This document shows, in pieces, positions 23,215 through 35,700 of a DNA stretch of 64,000 nt (positions within the stretch are counted from its first letter, which is position 1; each line of letters starts with the position of its first letter). The notes below the pieces were generated by a model. The model ran no database searches, was not told where the DNA came from, and saw only the letters and a program-made list of their open reading frames with translations. The position numbers and the translations under genes are program-made. Origin of the DNA: Micrasema longulum (lineage: Eukaryota; Arthropoda; Insecta; Trichoptera; Brachycentridae); assembly GCA_022494885.1 (NCBI GenBank), contig JAGVSM010000890.1, positions 25,170 through 89,169 on the forward strand, written 5' to 3'.

Positions 23215-23456
23215 AGAGATGTCTTTTCACTACCAATGTCCTTTGGACGACTGCTTTAGCCCTTATTTCCTAAATGAAGGATACGATTTTGACAGCTATA
23301 GCTGGCGTAACTACAAATATGTTTCGGGAAATTACATTCCTAATATTACTTTTTTTTTTTTTAAAACAGTAAGGGCTGGTTTAAAATTCTCAACAGAATA
23401 TTACCATAATACTAAAAATACTATAATTGCTTACATTTAAAACTCATAATCTCGTT

Positions 23457-23462
23457 TTTATT
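23457..23462 (-). promoter_or_regulatory. Candidate poly(A) signal of gene A
   Basis: AATAAA on the minus strand, 123 bases past the gene A stop codon. It is the first canonical hexamer downstream. Confidence 0.55.
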
Positions 23463-23584
23463 GTGATACAAGTTGTAATAATATCTAATGGTAAAATTAA
23501 TCATCTCTTTTTATACTTAAGTTTTTGATTACAAATAAGTTTCCCGAGTAAATCATCCTCTCGCACTCGATGCCTGTGTAAATT

Positions 23585-23712
23585 TTACTCTCCTTTTGCT
23601 GTTAAAGCCATTTGCTTTAAGTATTTCCTGTTAACTTTGCCTGATGGTGTTGAGGGAAGTTCTTTCAAGAAAACAACACCACCTCTCAATTGCTTAAGGT
23701 CAGACAGGGAGC
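23585..23712 (-). CDS. Gene A exon 11 (last)
   Basis: 128 nt after acceptor TATTTTTAG, ending in TAA at 23585-23587. It encodes LSDLKQLRGGVVFLKELPST and then PSGKVNRKYLKQMALTAKGE. It carries the catalytic lysine of the small C-terminal domain (PSGKV), which is needed for the adenylation half-reaction. It is separated from exon 10 by an 8.7-kb intron that contains an LTR retrotransposon. Confidence 0.93.
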
Positions 23713-26700
23713 CTAAAAATAAATAAACAACATGTTTATTATGTATTTGATAAACACGAGTGTACACTGAATGGTACTATCTATATGAAATCGGCAAACA
23801 AATTTTAACAAAATGCTTTGAATTTAGACACATCATTTTGAATGCAATTTATAGGTCAACGGTGCAATGAATTTTTTACTTGGCGTCCGGTATAGATTCC
23901 AAACACAGTTGAACTCCATTTATCCGAACTCCAGTCATTCATATTGCCAAATAATATCCAGATCATTATCAGGAAATAATAAATAAAGGAGATATCATAA
24001 TAATGAGTAAACGAGTTGCTTTGTCAAAGCAATTTACTTTACCGGACGTGTTAAAGTAAGTTTTTAATGTGATTTCAATTCAATTTATTATTTCGATAGC
24101 AAGAAAAAGTGATCTTAGAGAAAATTTTGCATTTTCTTTCAAAATATTATCTTAATTTAATAGTCAATCCAATTATCTATACTTCTGCATATCTGAATAA
24201 CATCTGGCACCCATTTATCTTGATAGTTGTAGTTTTACTGTATTATTTTTAAAAAACAAAATATTTTTGTTTTCTTATAATTTACCCAAATATTTAAATT
24301 TTGCTGGCCATTTTTTACTAGTTGTAAATAACCCATCTTGTAAAGTGGGAGTCGAGTTGGGATAGAGGGGGGTTTGAACCCCGGACCCGGATCAGAATCC
24401 ATGAGTTTGCGACACTACCCACGGGACCGCAACCCTATTTTATTAAATGTGTCTATATTGTAAAGCAGAAAATACATGCGACTGTTTGCTTGGTACTAAC
24501 AAGTGGTTATGTTGTGTTTAAATCACAAACAAGTAACTTGTATATCGTGGGTATACAAGGAAAACCGGTTAACTACATTTTTGGCATATTTGAGTTATGA
24601 ATACAATTAACTTCAAATTTTTATCCTCCATCTACAGGTATAATCGGTCAAATGATATTACCGCCATTAACTGAGTTTCAGACAATTGTAGAGCGAGTAA
24701 AAATGTATATATAGCATTTCTTCAAAAATCTTTACACAGAAAATCACTTAAATGATTTTAAGTGATTATTTTTCAATTGAAGTTTATGTTTGTAATGTAT
24801 TTGTAATAAAATTGTAGTGTTTGTAATAATGAATATACAAGTAAAAACGGTTAAGTGTCTTTAGTGGTGTTGTTACCACCTTTATGTAGGCACCTAGTTG
24901 GTGGCCTAATTTTGTGATGTACAAAGTTATGTGGGTGCACAGAATGAGAGCAAGTAAAACAGGGTACTTACGTTTTACACAAAGATTTATTCACTAAACT
25001 AAACTACTGAAGCTAACACATTGAAAGAAGGATTCTAATAACTATATTAGGCAAAATAAAATGAAGTTGGTAAATCTAAATTGGCGGTAAATTTTGTGCC
25101 TCGAAGACGCGTGCGGTGCGGTCGGAATCCGGTAGTTTTCTCGAAGCCGGTTTGGCCCGTTCGTACGCTCTACGTCGGCGTTCGGCAATGTTCGGCTCGT
25201 GCCGTCGTTGTCGACCCGCCACACAGCCCCCTTCCAAGTTTTGAAATCTGTTTTTCAAAACTGACGCTGTATCACCCTCCTGCCGCTACGCGTTGGGTAT
25301 GCCGGTTGTTCTGTTGGTGTTTCCGTTTCTGCTGGACTGGCTCGTTCGTCCGCTGTCTGGAACGCCGGCTTGCACCTGTCCAGCGAAACCTTTTTATGTT
25401 CGCCATCCACGTCCAGTGTTACCGTCTTTTCCGCCCTGGTGATGACCTTGTAGGGCCCCTTGTAGTTCGGCATCAGGGGTTTGTACACTCTGTCGTCCCT
25501 CAGAAACAAGTGTGTGGCTCTCTTTAGTTCCGGGTGGATGAAAACGTTGCCTTTATTGTGGTGCTCGACTGGCCTTGGTTTGACGTTTTGCATGAAATTA
25601 CCAGTTGCCTAGTGTAGGAGTCCGGGTCAATGTAGTCGTTCGTCTGCTCCAGGATGTCTGCTGGTAACTTTAGTTTGCACCCATACAGCATCTCTGCTAC
25701 TGAGTGCTCTGCATTCGTGCGCAGTGTGGCCCTCAGTCCGAGTAGTATGGTGCTGATCGATTTTGTCCACTGAACAGGGTGGTGAGCTTTAATGGCCGTC
25801 TTCAGCGTTCTATGAAATCGCTCGATCATGCCATTACTTTGTGGATGGTAAGGCGTCGTGTTGGAGTGTGCTATGCCTGATCTGGAACAAAACAAGTTAA
25901 AGTCCGTAGACATGAATTGCCTACCCTGATCAGTTATAATTTTCTCCGGTACGCCGTATCTCGCAATCCCGTTGTCCCAGATGGCTCTGATGATTGTGTG
26001 GGTCTGGATATCTGCGATAGGGATTACTTCCGCCCATCGAGTGTATCGGTCGATACATGTGAGGCAGTACCTCAGTCCCTCTGATGGTGGAAAAGGTCCG
26101 ATGAGGTCGACATGGACCACGCAGAATTTCTGTCTCGGCATGTCGATCTTGATGATCGGTGTCCTCGTGTGTTTGTTGACTTTGCTCTTCTGACAGGGTG
26201 TGCAGGCCTTCGTCCAAGCTGCGCAGTCTGCTTTCATATTTTTCCAGACGCCTCTTTGACTGATGGTCTTGGTCGTGGCGTCGGCTCCTGCATGGTTGAG
26301 GTTATGCACTTGGTTGAAGAAAGATCTCTGTAGCGTTTTTGGGATGTACGGTCGCATGTTGCCTTTGTTGAGATCGAAGACGATTTCTTGTCCCTGCATG
26401 TTGGTTTTGATCAGGATCAGAGCAGTGTTCTTGTCGTCCAAGAGTGCGAGTAGTTCGTTGTCCTGCCTTTGTTCTTTATGGATCTTTTCAAACGATATGT
26501 TTGCCTCTTGTTCGATCATGTCGATTCTTGATAAGGTATCGGCGACGACGTTGTCTTCTCCTTTTATGTATTTGATGTCCATGCTGAACTGTGAGATGTA
26601 GTCTAGATATCTGAGTTGTCTGGGGCTTTCTTTGTCGTGACTTTTCCTTCTAAACACGAATTGTAGTGGTTTATGGTCCGTGTATATACAGAATTCTCTG

Positions 26701-29700
26701 CCCTCCAGATAATGTTGAAAGTACCTTACAGTCTCAAAAATGGCTAGTAGTTCCCTGTCGTACGTACTATATGAGCACTGAGCCTTGTTCAACTTTTTTT
26801 GAGAAGAAACTTATCGGTTTGTAGTTGATGCCGTCTGTGGTTTGTTGTAGCACGCCCCCGATTGCGTAATCTGAGGCGTCTGTCCCCACTGACATCTTGC
26901 TGCTTTCCTCTGGGTAGCTAAGCTTAGTGGCGTTGATCAGCGAGTTCTTGACCTCTTCGAAATCGTGTGTAGTGACTTCGTTCCACTCTACTTTTCTGTT
27001 GTCATTCTTTTTTTGCTCCCTTGAGGTAATCGTGTAGTCGTATCAATTTGTGTGCTGCTCGTGGTATGAATCTTCGGTAGAAGTTTCCCATGGCCAAGAA
27101 TCTTCTCAACTGCTTAATGGTTTCTGGCTTGTTGCGGTTCGTGATGGCTTCCACTTTTGTTGGCGAGGGACCGATGCCTTCAGCCGAAATTTCATAACCA
27201 AGAAATAACAGTGTTTTCTTGGCAACCTCGCATTTAGATGGGTTTACCACCATTCCATGATCTTGAAGTCGCTGGAACAAAGCTTTTAAGTGTTCCACAT
27301 GTGTTTCTTCGTCTGGTGAAGGGATCAATATATCGTCGATATATGCGTGTACTCCTTCTAGACCTCTTGTGACTTCGTTGATGTGACGTTGGAATGTTTG
27401 TGCAGCGCATGATAGTCCGAATGGCATTCTTACAAATTCAAATAACCCGAATGGTGAGGTTATAGCTGTCTTTTTAATGTCAGTTTCATTAATTGGAATT
27501 TGGTGATATGCTTGTTGTAAGTCAATTTTGGAAAAAATTTTACAGTTAAATAAGTCATTGCATATATCGTGGATATGTGGCAAGGAATAACGATCAGGTA
27601 CCGTCTGTGCGTTTAAGCTACGGTAATCGCCACAAGGGCGATAAGTACCATCGCTCTTCTTCACCATATGCAATGGAGAGGCCCACTCACTCTTGGAGGG
27701 TCTACAAATACCTTGAGCCACCATGTGATCGAACTCTTGCTTCGCCTGCCTCAGTAGTTCTGTGGACAGCCGACGAGTCTTACACATAACGGGTTTGCCA
27801 CGGGTATCTATATGGTGGATTGTGTTGTGTTTATCCAGCCCTGCATATGGTTTATTGATATCTACTAGTTGTGGATACTTCAATATGAGTGAGTGGTAAA
27901 TGTTGGTTTTGTCTGTTAATGATATGGAACATGTTATGTTGTTGTTTGTGGAGATGTCAAATGCTCTGACTATCTTGCCGTTTGTTTTGTCTACTAACCG
28001 TTTGTTCCTAACATCTACTAACAGGTGGAAGTTGTGGAGAAAATCTGCTCCTATAATAGGGCGTGTCGTATCCGCTATTATAAACTTCCATGTAAACATT
28101 TGTTTACATCCCAGATTCAGTGTTACCGTGGTAACTCCGAAATTCTGGATCGTAGTCCCGTTCGCTGCATAGAGAATTAGCTTAGACTTTTCTCCATGGC
28201 GTTTGTGTAAAAATCTAGGAATTAATGATATTTCCGATCCGGAGTCAACGAGGTATGACACACCGGTATCACGATCTTTAACAAAGAGACGTGTTGTGTT
28301 GGTTGAATCAGCCGCCTCCGCTATGATTCGACCATCTAGTTTTTTTAAGCTAGATGCGGTTTAAATTCACATGGTGTGACGCATTTCTTAGCTTGGTCGC
28401 CAAATTTTGTGTGGAAGTAACAAAGAATAGTTTTCTTGTTATTTCCGTTGGCCCTATAGCTTGTTTTGTTGAAATTGTTGTTGTATTTGTTGTTATTGAA
28501 ATTGTTACTGCTGTTACTTGTTGTGTGTTTGAATCTATTGTTATTGTTGTTGTGACTATGCTGTTTGTTGATTGTGTGAAATAAACTCTCTACCTTATGG
28601 GTTAGCGCTTGTACGGACTGTTCTAAACTACAAATGTTATTTTTATTGTTGGTACCTACTACCGCTACATTATCCTGTGTGTACACCTGTATTAGGCGAT
28701 CTGCTATCGTCGCTTGCCTATCCCAGTCATCTTCGCTTATGGCTAAATGCGCTTGGATCGTCTTTGGCAGTTGTTGTATCCACAAGTATTGCAACGTCGT
28801 TTCGTCTATTTGTAAACCTATTGCTAGCGTCCGCATCTCTCTAAGTAGGCTGGATGGGTTTCGATCCCCAAGCTGAAAGGAAGAAAACAGTTTTTCTCTC
28901 CTTCTGTCCTGTGGACAGCCCATGCGTTGGATTATAGCTTCCTTCAGCCTCGTATATTTTGCTCGGTTCGGTTCCATGAGTAAAATATCTGAAACTTGTT
29001 CTATGTGCGTTTGTTCAAGTTTTGACACTAAGTGACTATAACGTGCGTCTTCTAAAACTATGTTTGCCAACTCGAATTGTGCTTCTATCTGTTTAAACCA
29101 AAGTTCGATGTTGTTCACCCATAGCTGTGGTAGTTTAACGCTAATCCTATCCGTGTGGAAAATGTTGTTTGCTGTGTTGATATTTGTCAAGTCAGTGTTG
29201 TCCTTGTTAGCCATTGTTTACAGTTTAAAAATATTCGTTTTTAAAAAAAAAATTCAGAAAAATGTATGTAATAATGATTACAGTATAAGTTAAAATATTG
29301 AAATAAAAGTATTCAATGATGAGTGTAGTTGTATTAAAAAGTTAAGTTTAAATTATTAGATTTAAATTTAAATTTAAATTTAAATTTCAAACAAAAATAT
29401 TTATTTTTTAAATGTCAGAGTCACTATTTGTTATGTATGTACTGTGCAAGTTATAGAAAAGAAAATTAAAAACAGAAAATTTAAATAATTATTTTACCAT
29501 ACGGCGGAACACATTTTCCAACTATTAGGTATTTGTATTCTCCAAGCCTGAGTGGTCCCCTCAATATTAATATTCCTTTTGATTGTCCGTTGTACAATAT
29601 ATCAAGTTTAAAAATGTTTATGGTAAAACTTCAAATCTGTAACACATAATAACATGCATAGCCTAGGTTAAAAATATAAACATATATAGTACAGTCACAC

Positions 29701-32700
29701 AATATAATGTATATAGAAAAAAAATATGGATACTAATGTCCACGTACTAAGTTAAACATTCGTCGGCTTAGCCGCCCGAATATCTGTTTGTTTGATAGTT
29801 TCAAGTTGTTTACAAAAATAAAATTTTACAAATTGCAAGTATTGTGAACGACTGCGCCAGCTGAAAAATATTTCCGATAGATTTCGCTGGTAAAAAAAAA
29901 ACTTACTCCCGCAGTGCGTTCACAAGGAGAAAACTTTCGGATGCCTACGTCACGCTTGTCTCGCCATATAATATTTGTCAAAAATAATTATGTACCGGAT
30001 TTTTGAAAAAAAAAAAAAAAAAAAAAACAAAATTTAAGAACTATAAATAACAATTATTTTCCGGTACCCTGTAAGTACCTCTACTCAATCTGGCACCCTA
30101 TGTAAATGTTCGTGTGAATTGTTTGTGTGTTCGACTCAAGAAAAATAAAAAAAAATAAAATTTATATGTGTTGTAGGAATGTATTACTCGGCGTGCGATT
30201 TTTGGTGAGCGAGTCGCTCGAACGTATTATATTATGTTTGTTTATAATAATTTTAGTTAAATTATGAATCACCTGTTTGAATTAATCCCGGCCGAGTAAT
30301 ATTGTTAAGAAATTAATCACAGTTTAATCAATTCACTAGTTACATTAATTACATTTACATTAGTTACATTTACATTGAAGATTGTTACCGACAGAAAAAT
30401 TCACTCGATTCGCTCGGTCTTTGAAAAATCTAATTCTATTATATATTATAATTATTATAATATAATTCTATTATACTAAATTAATTAACCTTACAATAAG
30501 TTAACCTTGAAATAGATTAACCTTGATTAATTACAAATAAATTAAAAGTGCAATCAAATTAAAAATGAAATTTTAAATTTTTTATGTACCGACCGAAAAA
30601 AAGTAATTGTTGTACAATTTTGTCAAGCGAAGATATTTCTGTCTGAAATTTTGCGCAATTTTTATGGAATTTGAATGGGGTCACCGTGATTGATTGTTTA
30701 ATGTTGTGTTTTCGTGTTCAAACGTCGGGGTACCACTTTAGTGGTGTTGTTACCACCTTTATGTAGGCACCTAGTTGGTGGCCTAATTTTGTGATGTACA
30801 AAGTTATGTGGGTGCACAGAATGAGAGCAAGTAAAACAGGGTACTTACGTTTTACACAAAGATTTATTCACGAAACTAAACTACTGAAGCTAACACATTG
30901 AAAGAAGGATTCTAATAACTATATTAGGCAAAATAAAATGAAGTTGGTAAATCTAAATTGGCGGTAATTTTGTGCCTCGAAGACGCGTGCGGTGAGGTCG
31001 GAATCCGGTAGTTTTCTCTTCGCCGGTTTGGCCCGTTCGTACGCTCTACGTCGGCGTTCGGCAATGTTCGGCTCGTGCCGTCGTTGTCGACCCGCCACAT
31101 GTCTTTGTCTGGTTTTCATTACTAAAACAATATCACATCCAAAGTTTTTATTACAAGTAAAAACAACTCCTATGTGAGTTTAGCTAGTTTTCATTGAAGT
31201 AAAAATATCTGCCTTAATAAAACCTTACTACAGCGAAAAACTATGTTAAAAACGACTTGTTAAAACAGGAGTCATTCCCGAAGAATTCCTCATTGGTACA
31301 AGAGTCTTTCCACTTCCGCTAATGTGATAGATGCTTTATCCGAAGATGAATACAGTGTTGAATTTGATAGAACTCAAATTCAATTAGACAATGTCGCCGG
31401 CCAACTCGACCAGCACAAATTTCTTTACAAGGAAAATCAGCTAAATGCGGATTTTATTTTACATATCTTACCTAATTATTTTTTTTCTCAAAATTCTGTC
31501 GCTTTTTATTTCATATAAATACTGTAATGTATAAACATATATTTCATGAATAATAAACAAAAAATATTTTTAAAAAAACAAACTTGATTTTTAATGAACA
31601 ATCAAACTTTAAAATTCAATTTAAGCAAAACTGGCTTTTTGCAGTTAACCGGTTTTCTTTGTATGTATACCCACAATATACATTTCTATGCAGGCACTCC
31701 ATTATAATGTACAAGAATATTCAGTTGCAAAAGATCTTTAATTTGTACCAGTGCATATCCATTACTATTGCACTTATTTGTCAGTTTACTTAAATTAAAA
31801 TCAAATTCATTTTTATGCTATGCGAGCTTTGTAAGAGTCGAAAGTTATGATAGTAATGGAAGCTATTTTTGTTTTTTCCTTGCGATGTCATGGTTTAGTT
31901 AGCTAAAAATGAGACGTTTCACGCCCTATACAATAAACGACATATGAAGTTACCTACGTCACACTTCACTTAAGTTATATGCAAGGTTTGCAAGGAGAGC
32001 AAACCGCGGGAATGACAATAAGCGTCAACGTGATGTGATGTTAACGGCGAGCTTTATTTGTGTTCATCTTTGAAATTGATCATTATGAATGAAAAAAAAA
32101 TCCTTTCAATATTCAATATATTTTTCTTCTTATTCCCGATTTAAGACTATTTCTGCCATTATTATAAATATTGCAATTTTTTATTTTGATGCAGATTAAT
32201 TTAATTTTCAAATTGAATACACAATAGGAAAAACTTTTTGGTCTGCCATAGATTAGAGATTCAGCATGACAAATTAACATGTCGATTAGTGGCTTACTAA
32301 TTTATAAGGAATAATTAATGTAAATATATTAAGTCAATAAAATTAAAAATGTTTCTTGTTAATTTATAGAGGAACACATACTTTTTACAACGTTTTTGAT
32401 TTGCTGAGCTGTAACATTGGATCCCTGAAGCACCTGGACAAAGGCTATGGGATGCTCTCCATCTTCAGGGTGTGGTTGTCCTACTACTCCTACCTGCACC
32501 ACACTCGGTAGCTTCATTATTTCAAATTCCATCTCTGCTGGTGTAATCTGGAAAATTAAATAATTGGTTCTTAATGTGTTTTCAAAAACTGATCATAGCA
32601 TAAACCTCTTTATAAAATCGAGTATTTAGAGTTGTGCCTTGTAATATAGATAATAAATCCTGCTTTTTTTATTTGATCTACCTATATTTATGTGAAATGA

Positions 32701-35700
32701 CACAAATATGATGATAATTTGAATTCAATGAGGATGCTCAATGCTATGGGAAATTGGATATAAAAAAGGTTTTCTTACGCGCGGTAAAAACAAGAGCATT
32801 AAATTGTGCGGCAAATTTTCTCAAAAATGTATGAAAACAAATATTTTACTACTTTGAAGGACGTCACTAGTTCATATGAACAACAAATAAGAGTGTTGCG
32901 ATAGATTTCCGGTTTACAGGAAGCCAGTTTGCCAACCAGCAGAACTCACCAAAGTGAGTAAATACTAATAATAATAGTAAACCTAAAAAATCATAGTGCT
33001 GATGATACTCGTACATAAAAATATTTTTGACTTAGTTTAAAAAAAAAAGAAAAAATAACCACTGAACTTCCTCATTACAACACTGCCGTCATATGGAGGA
33101 AAACCATACCTAACTAATTTTTTTGTAAAAAATCAGTTAAGTATAGATCTGGAATCGGCAACAAAAGATGAACATTTGTCCAAAGACAAAACAAAGTCCA
33201 AATAGGTTTTTTAAAATAAAAATACGTTTAGGTAAAAGGGCACAATTTCACTGAGTTATATTTCAATTGTAATTTAATTTTTAAAAATTAAAGAGAAACC
33301 TTACAATAAAAAATTCGGAATATTTCCAAAAATATTAATATAAAAAATAACACATGCATATTTTTGTAATAAAACATGGTTTTAAGTCATACAAACTAAG
33401 TACTTGTACACATAAAGCTATGACAAGTTCAAATCTTAACTTTCGACGGAACGCTGATTTCCTCAGAATTTACTTCGATGTAGTTACGGCCTTTCTTCGT
33501 ATGATGGCAATAAAGTTTTCACACTTTATTTTTAAAGGGTTTATACCTTTAAGATAAAAGAAGGTTTTCACAAAATCATTTAAATAAATCCTAGCATGTT
33601 ATGGCATAATATGTTGTTTTACTTAAAGTTATACATGAAATTTAACTCTAATTGAATTAAATCAGATAGAATTAATTTTAGAAAAAACACATTATATTAC
33701 TATTAACAAATTACAACAGAGATGAAGAACATTTAAGAGAAGGTAATACAGAAGTCAAGGCATCTACAGGACTTATGACCTGTCAATGGCTGGTTTAAGT
33801 TGCCACTTTACACACTGTGTAACATTCACCATTCTGCTCATATTTTAACATCTATGTTTCTTCAATTCTTTCATCTGTTGATGTTTGTGAAGTTAAAGAG
33901 CTGAAACATTTATTTATGCGGGTGAGATTCATCTTATTGAATTATTTCACCTACATACTAGGCAACGCCTAAAAATGTAATTTTTTCAATTTCTATACTT
34001 CTTCATGGACCAGGTGGATTTATCAACAATATTTTAAGTTTGTCTAAATTTTTGTAGACAAGGACTGGATTCAACTCCCTGGGGAGCTGTTTATATTAAC
34101 ATTTTACAACAGAGATGAATAACATTTAAGAGAAGGTAATATAGAAGTCTAGGCATCTACAAATAGCTCCCTAGGGAGTTAAATCCAGTCCTTGTCAACA
34201 AAAAAATGACATTTTATTACGTTAGTGGCGCTGTATACAGCTTATAAGTTATCCATAAAAATAATGAAAATGTATATTTTTAGTCTTTTGTTTAGTCTAA
34301 GTTAAGCCTTGAGGTATTTAATTAAATAATCGATTGAAGAATAATCCATCTCATAATTATTTCTTACTTTTGATAATTTGATATGTGATAAAAAGTTTAT
34401 TGTAAATGTAAATTAATACCTGGAAATTTCTGAACTTCATCATTTCTTTTATTCTATCAACGAAAAACATGTCATAATTATTATCAAAATAAAGAAGATC
34501 GCCAGTTTGGTAGTAACCATCTGCATCGTAAGCTGCTAAAGTTGCTTCTGGATTCTGATAATATTCCTAAAAAGAAAAAATCCAGAAAGTCAAATGAGCT
34601 AGACTTTTAATTTATTTTAAGGATAGAGTATAATTTTAAAAATGGGACCTACGTACCTTAAATAAGGTTGCACATTTTACTCGGAGCTCTCCAATTTGAT
34701 TTGGACCTAGCCTTTTTCCAGTGTCTGGATTAACAATCTAAAAATTTAATAAACAATCAATAAAATATTCATGAAATAAGATAAAAATATTAATAATTAT
34801 TAATAATAATAATAATAATAGTTTTTAAAAACTGTTAATTTTCCTATTGAATTACTTTTAGCGTTAGTAATTTCAACTCCCACACTGTTCTCCTGGTTGA
34901 ATCTGTGAGAGATCCCATGAAGGGATATCTCCTTTTATTTTTATGGAATTACACTCTTGATGATTGAGTTGTCCGGGGGTTGCATCTTGAGCGGGAGGCA
35001 TGGGAGACTCGATAAACCACCTTTGATTTTTTAAGTTAACTCGAATCGGAGCATTTACAAAATGACTTATCGTGGTCCCAGTTCAGTGTTTCACAATGGC
35101 TCAGTTAATCAGTTTTTTGCTAAGACTAGCAACATATTTTTTTTTGTGGATAATACACAATCGCATGTTACATCTCAAGAGTAATGTCACATGTGGTAAA
35201 ACATTCATATTTGTAAACATTTTAGATTTAAAAAATCATATAACTGATGACAGACTGTGTTTTTGAAACCTTATTAAAAAGGGCGGTCCAGTGTCCAGGA
35301 ATATTTGTTTTAATATTCACAGAGACTGAAATATTTTTTTCGTTTGAGGCATTGCTAATTAAAATCATTTGTGCTGTTGCATTTACAGATTTGAAAGTAC
35401 ACAGAAAATATAATGATTTCAAAATGTTCATACTTTCCACTCTATCCAAGGAAGTATCTTCCCACACGTAGATGGATTTTCACCATTGTTCATACTCAGC
35501 ATGCCAGCTTCTGTCATTCCATAGACATGCAATAATTTTGCATTGGGGGTGTTTTTCTGGAAAAAATAAATAAGTAATTTATTAATTAAGTACATTTTTA
35601 AACTGCTGATTGATGATGCTTTATTTATTTTATAGAACTCCATCTTGAGAGTTAATTGCCCTCAATAAATTAAGTTTAATTTCAGTTATATAAATATGGA

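Larger units (their letters stand above)
24861..31099 (-). mobile_element. Ty3/Gypsy-class LTR retrotransposon, nearly complete
   Basis: A 6.2-kb element on the minus strand inside intron 10 of gene A. It has two LTRs of about 362 bp differing at only a handful of positions, a candidate primer binding site, a purine tract, gag, and a pol with protease, reverse transcriptase, RNase H and integrase regions in that order. Order RT-RH-IN and the DUF7041-like gag place it in Ty3/Gypsy. No envelope-like frame is seen. TGTCT/TGTCTT flanks both ends (before 24861 and after 31099), giving a 4-6 bp target duplication. High LTR similarity means recent insertion. It shares the orientation of gene A. Confidence 0.93.

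Noticed and set aside
25081..25527. 148-codon plus-strand gene across the LTR
   Set aside because: Antisense of the retrotransposon pol end and LTR.
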